Shown here: positions 8,417 to 17,046 of the stretch, piece by piece
Layout: each line of letters begins with the position of its first letter
Numbering within the stretch: the first letter of the stretch is position 1
Source of the DNA: Cohnella hashimotonis
GTDB lineage: Bacteria; Bacillota; Bacilli; Paenibacillales; Paenibacillaceae
Length of the DNA stretch: 64,000 bases
Reading direction: 5' to 3'
Assembly: GCF_030014955.1 (NCBI RefSeq)
Contig: NZ_JAGRPV010000001.1
Span: 186,001-250,000, forward strand
Notes under the pieces: model-generated
Seen by the model: the letters and a program-made list of their open reading frames with translations, nothing else
What the model was told of the DNA's origin: nothing
Databases searched by the model: none
Program-made: the position numbers and the translations under genes

Positions 8417-9976
8417 ATGGGACTTAAAAGAAAGCTTTATTCGCCGGCTGCGGCGGCGCTGTCATTGGCACTGGCGCTAGGAGCCTGCAGCAATGCCGCG
8501 AACGATTCATCCTCCGCGTCCGGGTCGCCGGCAAGTGCCTCGAGCGGCAGCGAAGCGGTCAGCTTCAGCATGCTGTACAACGACAATCCATCCTACCCGT
8601 TCAACCAGAACTGGCCCGTGCTGAAGGAGATCGAGGCGCGCGCGAAGGTGCATTTGGACATCCAGGCGGTGCCCAATTCCGATTATTTGAGCAAGGCGCG
8701 CATCGTGCTGAGCTCCGGCACCATCCCCGACCTGGTGACGACGATCGATCAGCAGACGCTGATGGAATACGCTCCGAGCGGGGTGCTGCTGCCGATCAGC
8801 GATTACATGGACAAGCTGCCTCACCTGAAGCAGAAGATCGAGGAATACGGCATCGAGGACGAGCTCGACAATTGGAAGCCGCGGGACGGCAAGCTGTACA
8901 TTCTCCCGTTCATGAACGAGGCGGCGCTCTACAACCGCGCTCCGCTCATTCGCACCGATCTGATCGACAAGTATGGCCTGGCCGCGCCAACCAACGTGGA
9001 CGAGCTGTATACGGTACTCAAGACGTTCAAGGAGAAGGAGGGCTCCGGCTATCCGCTGGCCAATACGGACGCCAATTCGCTGCTCGGCATCTTCGGGGCG
9101 GCGTGGGGCATCGAGCCGAGCTACAACGGCTTCATGTTCAACGAAGAGACGGGCAAGTTCGAATATGCCTACGCCTCCGACCGCTTCAAGGCGTATTTGA
9201 CCTATTTGAACCGGCTCGTCTCCGAAGGTCTGGCCGATCCGGAGATCTTCACCTCCAGCCTCGACCAGTGGAAGCAGAAGCTGGCCAGCGGCCAGAGCTC
9301 CTTCTCCTTCTACTGGATCAGCGAGCTGGGTCAGCTCAACGAGGACGGCAAGAAGAACGTAAGCCCGGACTTCCAGCTCAGTCCGTTGCCGCCGATCGCC
9401 GGACCCGCCGGCAAACTCGCCTACGCTGCGAATCGCATCTATCACGGCACGGTCATCCCGGCCAGCGCCGCCAAAGAACCATACTTCGACAAGCTGCTGG
9501 CGTTCGTGGACTGGCTGTACAGCGACGAGGGCAACGAACTGATGACTTGGGGCATCGAAGGCGATACGTTTACGAAGAAGGATGACGGCAACGCATTTAC
9601 GGAGAAAGCGACGGGTTCGGCGAGCCTGCAGAAGACGCTGTGGGACATCGGTGCCTCGAACAACAATTATACGATGCTGTTCCCCTACAAGTGGTTTGTA
9701 CAGGTGCTGGGCGCCAAGGAGATCGAGACGCTGACGCAGCAGGCGCAGGACGGCGGCTGGTTCCCGCAGGTGGCCAAGGTGCCGAAGCTGGCGCCGGAGA
9801 AGAAGGAGGAAGAGAATCTGGCGCTAACCTCGGTGAAGGATTACTTCGCTAAGATGCAAGAGCAGTTCGTCTACGGCAAAGCCTCGCTCGATACGCAATG
9901 GGACAGCTATGTGGAGGAGATAGGCGCCAAGGGCGTCGACAAACTGCTGGCGTTGTACAACGATTCGCTGAAATAA
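8417..9976 (+). CDS. Extracellular solute-binding lipoprotein (second system)
   Basis: Binding protein of the second importer (519 residues from the ATG at 8417). It has a basic start, a hydrophobic core and the lipobox ALGAC with Cys24 as the lipidation site, then a Ser/Ala-rich linker and a LipO-like binding fold. An upstream in-frame ATG at 8369 would overlap the permease and bury the signal peptide; GAGAGGGA before 8417 supports the shorter form. Its ligand should be the substrate of the isomerase, PIG-L and Gfo/Idh-type genes that follow. Confidence 0.88.
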   Translation: MGLKRKLYSPAAAALSLALALGACSNAANDSSSASGSPASASSGSEAVSFSMLYNDNPSYPFNQNWPVLKEIEARAKVHLDIQAVPNSDYLSKARIVLSSGTIPDLVTTIDQQTLMEYAPSGVLLPISDYMDKLPHLKQKIEEYGIEDELDNWKPRDGKLYILPFMNEAALYNRAPLIRTDLIDKYGLAAPTNVDELYTVLKTFKEKEGSGYPLANTDANSLLGIFGAAWGIEPSYNGFMFNEETGKFEYAYASDRFKAYLTYLNRLVSEGLADPEIFTSSLDQWKQKLASGQSSFSFYWISELGQLNEDGKKNVSPDFQLSPLPPIAGPAGKLAYAANRIYHGTVIPASAAKEPYFDKLLAFVDWLYSDEGNELMTWGIEGDTFTKKDDGNAFTEKATGSASLQKTLWDIGASNNNYTMLFPYKWFVQVLGAKEIETLTQQAQDGGWFPQVAKVPKLAPEKKEEENLALTSVKDYFAKMQEQFVYGKASLDTQWDSYVEEIGAKGVDKLLALYNDSLK

Positions 9977-10034
9977 ATGTCGCGGCCTGGATACCGGAGA
10001 GGACTGGAACGCGAACCGGAAGGAGGGGGTAAGC

Positions 10035-11081
10035 TTGAAAGTCGGCATTGATATGCATCACGGATTTCTGACGGAGCCGGCGACGGTGGAGCAGGGATTG
10101 GAACAGGCGAAGCGCGAAGGCTTCGCGGGCGTGTACTACAAATCCCCGCTCGATCTGTCTCCTCGCCTCGATCCCGGCGAGCTGAGGGCGGCGGCCGAAT
10201 GCGCCGCATCGCTCGGCCTATATATCGATCTGGGCATAGGAAGAGTGAACCCGTACAACACGAACGAGGTGCGGGACGTGTGGCTGCTGGGCGGAGGCGA
10301 TTACAAGCTTGCGATGGAGAAGTTGATCGGGGCTGCGGCCGCCGTGGGCTGCCGCGAGCTGATCGGCGTGACGGCGGGCTGGAAAGGGATGTTCACCGGC
10401 TACCATGTATACGACCGGTTCCGCACGGACATCGCCTGGGAAGAACAGCTTCGCGCTACGGCGTCCTTCCTTCGCTCGCTCGCTCCGGCGCTGCGCGACG
10501 CCGGAGCGCGCATTAACCTGGAGACGCACGAGGAGATTACGACGTGGGAGATTCTGCGGCTGATCGAGCAGGTCGGCGAAGACGCGCTCGGCGTGGCGCT
10601 CGATACGGCCAATGTCGTCGCCCGCGGCGAGGATCCACTGGAGGCGGCGAAGCGCGTTGCCCCTTACGTGCACCAGATGCATGCCAAGGATTGCATTGTG
10701 TATTTTTCGGACAGCGGCATCGTGCGCCAGATCAAGCCGGCCGGCCAGGGCATCGTCGAATTCGAGGCGGTGCTCAAGCTGATTGCTGAGCACGAGCCGA
10801 AGCTGCACCTGCAAATCGAGGATCACAAGGGCTTCATGCACGCCGACCTATTCGAGGCGGCCTGGCGCGACGCCCACCCGGATCTGTCACTGGCCGACAC
10901 GATGGCGCTTGTCCGCCATGCCCGAAGCTGCGAGCGGCGCATCGCGGCAGGCGAGCTGCCCGATCCGGCGGCTTACGAGCGTCCCGATTATCGCGAGCAG
11001 CGGGACGAGCGGTTGACCGCGGCGCGCAGCCATCTGCTGGTCGTGCTGGAGCGGCTGGGGCTGAACGAATCGATCGGTTAA
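10035..11081 (+). CDS. Sugar phosphate isomerase/epimerase-like TIM-barrel protein
   Basis: A 348-residue member of the xylose-isomerase-like TIM-barrel superfamily. These enzymes isomerise or epimerise sugars or inosoles using a divalent metal. The four expected metal ligands are visible in order: Glu in NLETHE, Asp in ALDTAN, His in HQMHAKD and Glu in QIEDHK. The start is TTG at 10035, right after AGGAGGGGG. Unlike the three genes downstream, its active site looks intact. The substrate is not known; the operon context suggests a modified sugar imported by the upstream transporter. Confidence 0.82.
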   Translation: MKVGIDMHHGFLTEPATVEQGLEQAKREGFAGVYYKSPLDLSPRLDPGELRAAAECAASLGLYIDLGIGRVNPYNTNEVRDVWLLGGGDYKLAMEKLIGAAAAVGCRELIGVTAGWKGMFTGYHVYDRFRTDIAWEEQLRATASFLRSLAPALRDAGARINLETHEEITTWEILRLIEQVGEDALGVALDTANVVARGEDPLEAAKRVAPYVHQMHAKDCIVYFSDSGIVRQIKPAGQGIVEFEAVLKLIAEHEPKLHLQIEDHKGFMHADLFEAAWRDAHPDLSLADTMALVRHARSCERRIAAGELPDPAAYERPDYREQRDERLTAARSHLLVVLERLGLNESIG

Positions 11082-11095
11082 AAAAATGAACGGGA

Positions 11096-11125
11096 GCAGC
11101 CTTATTCGCACAAGCGTAAGGCTGC
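11096..11125 (+). promoter_or_regulatory. Intercistronic stem-loop
   Basis: GCAGCCTTA (11096-11104) pairs with TAAGGCTGC (11117-11125). There is no following T run and the next ribosome binding site begins a few bases later. It is more likely an mRNA stability or processing element than a terminator. Confidence 0.4.
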
Positions 11126-11141
11126 GAAAGGAGAATATTAC

Positions 11142-12026
11142 ATGAACTCAGCATCGGGATCGGAAGCGTCTATTCGCGTGCTTGTTATCGGCGCGCATCC
11201 GGACGAGCCAGACATCTATGCGGGCGGCACGGCCGCTTTATTCGCAATGGCCGGGCATGCGGTCAAATTCCTCTCGCTGACGGACGGCTGCGGCGGTCAC
11301 TATGAGATGGACGGCGAAGCCTTGTCCGAGCGCCGGACGATGGAGGCGCAAGAGGCAGCACGCAGGCTCGGCATCGCCGAGTACGAGGTGCTGCGCCGAA
11401 CGCACGACGGCGAGCTGTACCCTGACGTCGCCACGCGGCTGGAGGTGGTCCGGCAGATCCGTCGCTGGCAGGCGGACATCGTCATCACCTTCCACCCTGA
11501 GGGCTGCAAGCACACGGACAACCGCTACGCAGGACGTGTTGTCGCCGACGCCGCCTCCTTTGCCGGCAGCGTGCGCAACGTTGCGCCCGATGTGCCGCTC
11601 TACGGCAAGTCGCCGCTGTATTTGCTCATGCCGGACTACTCCATGCGCGACCGGTACTCGGCTGACATCGTCGTCGACATCGGCGGCGAAGCGCTGGAGC
11701 GCAAGCTGCGCGCTTGCGATGCGCATGCTTCGCAATTTTACGAATATACTCCCTGGACCCAGGGACGGCTGAACGAGGTGCCGGAACGCTGGGAGGAGCG
11801 GCGGGAATTTCTGCTGGACGGCTGGGCCCCCTTCTTCTACTCCGACGCGAATATGCTGCCCGCGCTTGAGCGGTGGTATGGCGCCGATCACGCGGGGACG
11901 GTGTTGTACGCCGAGCCCTTCGAGATCGCCGACTATGGGCGCAGGCCGGAAGACGCCGAGCTTCGCAGGCTGCTGCCGATGCTGGGCGACGCGTCCGGTG
12001 TGCGCAAAGGAGGGCTGCCGGCATGA
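11142..12026 (+). CDS. PIG-L (LmbE) family protein, altered metal site
   Basis: A 294-residue member of the PIG-L/LmbE family, whose typical members are zinc N-acetyl-sugar deacetylases. The N-terminal Rossmann-like motif reads AHPDEPDIYAGG where the family normally has AHPDD, so the second metal-binding Asp is Glu. The distal motif, normally HPDH, reads HTDN, so the second zinc-binding His is Asn. The rest aligns in my judgement with the sugar-utilisation branch of the family. The gene overlaps the next, related gene by four bases (ATGA). It may have shifted metal preference, be inactive, or do different chemistry. Confidence 0.8.
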   Translation: MNSASGSEASIRVLVIGAHPDEPDIYAGGTAALFAMAGHAVKFLSLTDGCGGHYEMDGEALSERRTMEAQEAARRLGIAEYEVLRRTHDGELYPDVATRLEVVRQIRRWQADIVITFHPEGCKHTDNRYAGRVVADAASFAGSVRNVAPDVPLYGKSPLYLLMPDYSMRDRYSADIVVDIGGEALERKLRACDAHASQFYEYTPWTQGRLNEVPERWEERREFLLDGWAPFFYSDANMLPALERWYGADHAGTVLYAEPFEIADYGRRPEDAELRRLLPMLGDASGVRKGGLPA

Positions 12027-12844
12027 CGATACGCAAGCTGAACGTGGTGATGATCTGCGCCCACCCCGACGAGCCCGACATGTACGCGGGCGGTCTGGCT
12101 GCGCTCTATGCGGAGCAAGGGCATAACGTCCGGTTTCTGTCGCTGACCAATGGCGACAGCGGCCACTACGCGCTGACGAAACCGGAGATTGCGGCGAGGC
12201 GCAGACTTGAAGCCGATCGGGCTGCCGACGTTCTCGGGCTGGACGCCTACGATATTTTGGAGACGTCGGACGGAGAGCTGGAGCCGACGCTGGCCGTGCG
12301 CAAGGAGGTCATCCGCTATCTCAGGCAACATGAGCCGGATGTGCTCGTCGCCTTCCATCCGGAGGGCGGCGTCAGTCCGGACAACCGCTATGCGGGCCGA
12401 GTGGTGGCCGACGCCGTGCCGTACGCGGGCGTACCCGGCTTCATGCCCGACATTCCGAGTCTGCGCAAGCGGATGCTTGTGCTGCTCATGCCGGATATGT
12501 CTCTGCAAACGAGCTACCGGCCGGACGTCGCCATCTGCACGGACAGCGTGCTGGAGAAGAAGCTGCTGGCCTGCGACGCCCATTCCACCACCTTCTATGA
12601 GCTGATCCCGTGGGGGGCCGGCAAGCTGGATGCGGTGCCCAAGGATTGGCCGGGACGACGGCAATATCTGATGGACGGTTGGTCGATTTTTGGCAAATCG
12701 GATCGCATGCTTCCTGCTCTGGAGCTGCGCTACGGCAAGGAGCGGGCTGCCGGGATCGCCTCGGCGGAAGCGTTCGAGATCGCCAGATACGGTCTGCAGC
12801 CGTCCGACTCGGAATTGGACGGGTTGCTGCCGAAGACGCCGTGA
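12023..12844 (+). CDS. Second PIG-L family protein, altered metal site
   Basis: A 273-residue paralogue of the preceding protein. It starts at the ATG in an ATGA overlap, with AGGAGG about nine bases upstream. It keeps AHPDE (Asp to Glu at the second acidic position). The distal motif is SPDN: both His residues of HPDH are gone, one more than in its neighbour. Tandem retention of two degenerate copies suggests a heteromeric or non-hydrolytic role (inference). It overlaps the next gene by four bases (GTGA), so the genes are translationally coupled. Confidence 0.8.
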   Translation: MTIRKLNVVMICAHPDEPDMYAGGLAALYAEQGHNVRFLSLTNGDSGHYALTKPEIAARRRLEADRAADVLGLDAYDILETSDGELEPTLAVRKEVIRYLRQHEPDVLVAFHPEGGVSPDNRYAGRVVADAVPYAGVPGFMPDIPSLRKRMLVLLMPDMSLQTSYRPDVAICTDSVLEKKLLACDAHSTTFYELIPWGAGKLDAVPKDWPGRRQYLMDGWSIFGKSDRMLPALELRYGKERAAGIASAEAFEIARYGLQPSDSELDGLLPKTP

Positions 12845-13893
12845 AGCGGCTGGCGCTGCTCGGCTGCTGGAACCCGTACCACGCGTCCGACTATGTCCGC
12901 GAGGTCGCCGTGGCGGACGATGCGCGGCTCGTCGCGGTGTGGGACGACGAGCCCGCGCGCGGCAAGGCCTTCGCCGCGGAGCATGGCTTGCCGTTCGCCG
13001 GCGATCTGGATGCGTTGCTGCTGGGCGGAGAGCTGGATGGCGCGATCGTGCCCGCTGCGCCGAACGGCACGCCAGGCTATGCGGTTATAGCCGCGGCGCG
13101 CGCCGGCGTGCCGATTCTCGCGGACCACATCTACGCTACAAGCGCGGCAGAGGCGGAGGCGATCGGCGCCGAGGTTCGGCGCGCCGGCGTGCCGTTCGCC
13201 ATGGATCTTCCGCTGCTCGATTGGCCGATCAATCTGGCGGCTGTCGCCACGGCGCGTGCCGGACGGCTCGGCCGCATCGTCTCGGTGCGTATCCGCAACG
13301 CGCACGGCGGTGCCATTCACGGCGAACTGCCGGAGCGGTTCGGTCGCGCACCCGCCGGCATCGAAACCGACCTTGGCGCGCATGGCCTCTACCTGATGCG
13401 CGCGCTGCTGGGAATGCCGCAGACGGTAGTCGCTGCCGGGTGCCTCCTGTCCGGCTGGCAAGTGCCGGACCAGGCGGCGAGCCTGTTCGAGTTCGCCGGC
13501 GGCGCGTTCGCCGTTCTGGAGGCGAGCAACGTGTCCGCGGGCTCGCCGTTCGCGATCGAGGTGTATGGCACGGAGGGCTGCTGGCTCGGACGAGCCGACT
13601 CCGGCTGGCACCGCCGCCTGCTGCGCAGAAGCGACGCCGTCCTTGCCGGCTACGACAGGCAGGGTCGTGCCCTTGCTTCCGACTTCCTGTGGGAGAGCGC
13701 CCCTGAGGCCGTGCCCGGCGTCGTCTCGCGATGGCTGCGGACACTGGCGTCCGGCAAAGGCGGAATCGTCAATGATGAAACGGTGGGAGATGCGGGGCTG
13801 GCAGGCCTGATGGAAGGGGCGGACGTGGCTGCGCTGCTGGAGGCCGTCAGGCAGTCGTTCGCCGACGGCGGCCGTATCGTCCTTTCATATTAA
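12841..13893 (+). CDS. Gfo/Idh/MocA-like oxidoreductase, atypical
   Basis: A 350-residue protein with the size and domain order of Gfo/Idh/MocA dehydrogenases, which oxidise sugars with NAD(P). The nucleotide loop reads GCWNPYHASDY instead of GxGxxG. The usual EKP motif with its catalytic Lys is replaced by ADHIYAT. A later LGAHGLYLMRALLG stretch matches the family's dimer region. The GTG start at 12841 overlaps the upstream stop codon. It ends the second importer operon ahead of a strong terminator. Enzymatic activity as a normal dehydrogenase is doubtful. Confidence 0.72.
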   Translation: MKRLALLGCWNPYHASDYVREVAVADDARLVAVWDDEPARGKAFAAEHGLPFAGDLDALLLGGELDGAIVPAAPNGTPGYAVIAAARAGVPILADHIYATSAAEAEAIGAEVRRAGVPFAMDLPLLDWPINLAAVATARAGRLGRIVSVRIRNAHGGAIHGELPERFGRAPAGIETDLGAHGLYLMRALLGMPQTVVAAGCLLSGWQVPDQAASLFEFAGGAFAVLEASNVSAGSPFAIEVYGTEGCWLGRADSGWHRRLLRRSDAVLAGYDRQGRALASDFLWESAPEAVPGVVSRWLRTLASGKGGIVNDETVGDAGLAGLMEGADVAALLEAVRQSFADGGRIVLSY

Positions 13894-13910
13894 TAGGGCT
13901 GCATATATAA

Positions 13911-13950
13911 AGACCGGTCGGGACGGATGGACGTCCCGGCCGGTCTATTT
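13911..13950 (+). terminator. Strong Rho-independent terminator
   Basis: A 15-bp stem (13911-13925 with 13932-13946, one G-T wobble) has a six-base loop and is followed by ATTTGT. It ends the 6.5-13.9 kb operon. Confidence 0.8.
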
Positions 13951-14128
13951 GTCGCAGTCGATGATTCGCGCCGATGCCTGCCGCGAGGACACTTCTTTGT
14001 CCGGCCGCTTTCGTTCGTCTCCAGGTACCGTCATAGCCCGCGCCTGCGTTTGGGAGAATTTTGTGAACGCGGTCCTGTACAATGCAGCGTAATGTGACTA
14101 AATTCAGAGACCGGGGGAAAGCGAAGCG

Positions 14129-14617
14129 ATGGCCGCACACGAATACTACATGCCGACGAATTGGCGGGTGAGGGCGGATATTTGGGAAGTATACGAGATT
14201 TGCTCCGACTTCGAGGGCTATGCGCGTTGGTGGCCCGAAGTCTATCTGGGTATTCACGCTGCCGGCAAGGATGCGGAGACGGGCAACGACGTGTTCGCGA
14301 TTCTGTCAAAAGGGAAGCTGCCGTACAAGCTGCGCTGGACATCGTGCAAGACGGTCGAAAACGCCCCGCATGCCTTGTCGCTGAAGGCGGCGGGGGATCT
14401 CGCGGGCCGCGGGACCTGGAAGTTCGAGCAGGACGGCGAATATGTTAACATACGCTTCGATTGGTACGTGAACGCCGATAAGCCGCTGCTCAAATATTTG
14501 TCCCCGATCCTGAAGCCGGTATTTCGGTCGAACCACTACTGGGCGATGGATCGCGGGAGGGAGAGCCTCGACCGGGAACTGGCAAGGCGGCATAAGGCCG
14601 AGGTCTCCAATAGGTGA
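14129..14617 (+). CDS. SRPBCC (START-like) family protein
   Basis: A 162-residue protein with the layout of polyketide-cyclase/START-like helix-grip domains, which bind lipids or other hydrophobic ligands. It has an N-terminal strand and helix with the typical Trp-rich turn (YARWWPEVY), a middle of alternating strands, and a long C-terminal amphipathic helix (about residues 128-158). It stands alone between two terminators, so context gives no pathway. A purine-rich site GGGGGAAAG precedes the ATG. Confidence 0.7.
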   Translation: MAAHEYYMPTNWRVRADIWEVYEICSDFEGYARWWPEVYLGIHAAGKDAETGNDVFAILSKGKLPYKLRWTSCKTVENAPHALSLKAAGDLAGRGTWKFEQDGEYVNIRFDWYVNADKPLLKYLSPILKPVFRSNHYWAMDRGRESLDRELARRHKAEVSNR

Positions 14618-14727
14618 GATGCGCCCCGGACCGCGGACGCTCAGTTCGACGGTTTAGTTGGAATGACCGGGCTCGGGCAGTATTTACGGAGAGGGAGAGC
14701 TCGCAGGAAAAGGCTTCGATTTCGATG

Positions 14728-14755
14728 CCCGGCGCTGTTAACGCGCCGGGTTTTT
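14728..14755 (+). terminator. Rho-independent terminator
   Basis: An 8-bp perfect GC stem (14728-14735 with 14743-14750) is followed by TTTTT. It closes the SRPBCC gene and lies just beyond the convergent regulator at 14818. Confidence 0.85.
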
Positions 14756-14817
14756 CGGCATGGCCAAGGGTCCGTCGCCAATCGTCAGCGCGGGTGTCCT
14801 GTTTAAAACGGGTCCAT

Positions 14818-16896
14818 TTACAAAGATGACGATCCGTTCGCCTCCACGCCATACAAATAACAAGCGAGTTGCAGGCGCAGCATATGTTCGGGCTCCTTGA
14901 ACGAGATTTGAAGTGCATCCTCGATTTTCTTCATCCGCTGATATAGCGTGTTGACATGAATGTGCAGTGACTCGGCCGTCTGCTGGATGGAACGATTCGT
15001 CTTCACGTAGGCGAGCAGTGTCTCCTCAAGCCTGCTTCCGTCTCCTCCGGCATCGCGCAGCGGTCCGAACACTTGCTGGATAAACGCAGCCAATTCCTCG
15101 GGGGACTGCTGGAAGAAAAGCTGATTGATGCCGATGTCAGGATAATACATGAAGCCAGAACGCTTCTTGGATACCATGTAGGCAAGCGCTTTGCCCGCCT
15201 CGGTGTAGCTCGCGGCGAGCGATTGCAGTCCCGCGAAACTTCTGCCGGCGCCGGCTCGCAGCGTACCTTCGCCACTTCGTCCCCACTCCTTGAACAGAGC
15301 GGATAGGTCCTCCTTCAAATCCAGCTTTCGCTCCGCATTGCTCGCCTGAACGATCATTGTTAATTTGCTGCCGAGTACGAACACGACAGCCGCTCTCGTC
15401 TGGAATGTTTTCTTCACGAGTGCGACGAGTCGGTAAATCTGGACATTCATCAATCGGAAATCCGAGATCGGCAGGTCGAATAGCACGGCCGCCAGCTCTT
15501 TCCCGTCTTCAAGTCCCATCTCGCCGCCTTTGCGCCGAAGCGTGGCAAGATCCTGCAAGGCCAGCAGTTCATGGAAACGATCATGCGCCTTTTTGTAGTA
15601 GTAGTCGGCCTGCGATTGCTTGCGAACCATCTCGAGCGATAAAATCGAACGCCCCTGCTCCAGGACGATCCGATCGAGCGTCGTCAGCTCCCGATTCAGC
15701 TCGATGACGACATAGCCGAGGCAAGCATCGGCGGCAATGATTGGAACGACATGCAGTCTCCGCATGCCTGCCGAAGTCTCCTCGTCGTAAGTGTCGGGCT
15801 CGCGCCTGGAGCCGAGTCGTTGAGCCACCGCCGCAATCGAGACGGGCGACTTCATCCGGTTATTCGATGACGTCACCGTGTACTCAACCAGATCGATGAA
15901 ATAGAGCGGGCGTTCGATCATCCTCTCCAGCTCGCGCAAAATGACGGCAGGGCCCTTGTTCTTCAGCGATAGTTTCATGAGAATCGCATGAATGTCATCA
16001 CGCTTGACGAGCAGGGCGTTCTGACGCTGTACCTCGCTGAAAAGGCGGGCATTATGGATCGCGATCGCCACTTGATCGGCGAAGTTGTGCAATAAGTCAA
16101 GGTCCTCCAGCGTGAACAACGGGTAGACCCCCATCTGATACAAAATAAGCACGCACACCGTCTCACTGTCCACTTTGACAGGAACGCAGAGGACTGCTTG
16201 GTAATTGGGATCTCTATAGGCGAGGGAGGCGCTGAGATAATGGACATTCTCCTCCGACATATTGGCTGCCGCCCTCATAATGGCGTCGGCGCCTCGATAG
16301 ATCCGCGGCTTCCCATCGAGAAAAGCTTGCCCGATTATGCCTTCGCCGGGCTTCATTCGCATCCGTCCAATCATACTGCGATCAAAACGCTCGGATGCGG
16401 TGCGTACGGTCAAGGCATTTTCCTCTGCGTCATACATCCATAGAACACCGACGCTTGCCGTAGGAATAACCGTCATCGTATTATCTAATATTTGCGAGAG
16501 CAGCTGGTCGAGATCGAGCAGGGCGGTAATGCTTTTGATGCTGTCGCTCATCTTTCGTACGATCATATGCTGACGCGCAGCGACATGATCTGCATAATAC
16601 CCCGGGAGCGATGGATACAGTAGGTTCAGCAGCTCGGCAGGCTCATTTCCGGGGGCGTCGAACCAGCGAAAGAGCAGCTGCAGGCCGCTGCTGTAGCGGA
16701 AAAAGAAATCGATACAGCCTTGCTCTTTGTTTCGCAGATAGAAGCAATCATTCGTGTCGGACGGGTCCCTGCCCGAAGGCTCGTGAGATTGTCCGCCTCT
16801 GGCGGCGATGAGCTGCGGCGGCTGATCCTCTTTACTGGCCCAAAGCTGATAATCGCACTCGCCCATAATTGATGTTATATATTCTTCCATATACAT
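14818..16896 (-). CDS. GAF-domain PucR-type transcriptional regulator
   Basis: A 692-residue cytoplasmic regulator. An N-terminal domain of about 120 residues is followed by a GAF domain around residues 125-285 and a GGDEF-like spacer. The C-terminal PucR helix-turn-helix begins with LLAYVKTNRSIQQTAESL and continues HIHVNTLYQRMKKI. Proteins of this kind bind a small metabolite through GAF and control an adjacent catabolic operon. It is divergent from the MFS/M20/serine dehydratase genes, its likely target. Several starts compete (TTG 16905, ATG 16902, 16896, 16890); 16896 has GGAGG at nine bases. Confidence 0.82.
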   Translation of the reverse strand: MYMEEYITSIMGECDYQLWASKEDQPPQLIAARGGQSHEPSGRDPSDTNDCFYLRNKEQGCIDFFFRYSSGLQLLFRWFDAPGNEPAELLNLLYPSLPGYYADHVAARQHMIVRKMSDSIKSITALLDLDQLLSQILDNTMTVIPTASVGVLWMYDAEENALTVRTASERFDRSMIGRMRMKPGEGIIGQAFLDGKPRIYRGADAIMRAAANMSEENVHYLSASLAYRDPNYQAVLCVPVKVDSETVCVLILYQMGVYPLFTLEDLDLLHNFADQVAIAIHNARLFSEVQRQNALLVKRDDIHAILMKLSLKNKGPAVILRELERMIERPLYFIDLVEYTVTSSNNRMKSPVSIAAVAQRLGSRREPDTYDEETSAGMRRLHVVPIIAADACLGYVVIELNRELTTLDRIVLEQGRSILSLEMVRKQSQADYYYKKAHDRFHELLALQDLATLRRKGGEMGLEDGKELAAVLFDLPISDFRLMNVQIYRLVALVKKTFQTRAAVVFVLGSKLTMIVQASNAERKLDLKEDLSALFKEWGRSGEGTLRAGAGRSFAGLQSLAASYTEAGKALAYMVSKKRSGFMYYPDIGINQLFFQQSPEELAAFIQQVFGPLRDAGGDGSRLEETLLAYVKTNRSIQQTAESLHIHVNTLYQRMKKIEDALQISFKEPEHMLRLQLACYLYGVEANGSSSL

Positions 16897-16963
16897 GACC
16901 ATCAACCTCCGAGGCTATGGATATATCTACACTTAAAATTTATATTTAATAGATTATCATACA

Positions 16964-16993
16964 TTGAACCTTGAATGCAGCATTTCCTATAAT
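16964..16993 (+). promoter_or_regulatory. Sigma-A-like promoter of the MFS operon
   Basis: TTGAAC (16964-16969), an 18-base spacer and TATAAT (16988-16993) lie about 55 bases before the MFS start. The surrounding AT-rich segment separates it from the divergent regulator. Confidence 0.6.
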
Positions 16994-17046
16994 GAAAATG
17001 TGTTCAGTTATCTTCCATTTGGAAAATAGAGGAGGGTGCCGGATTT

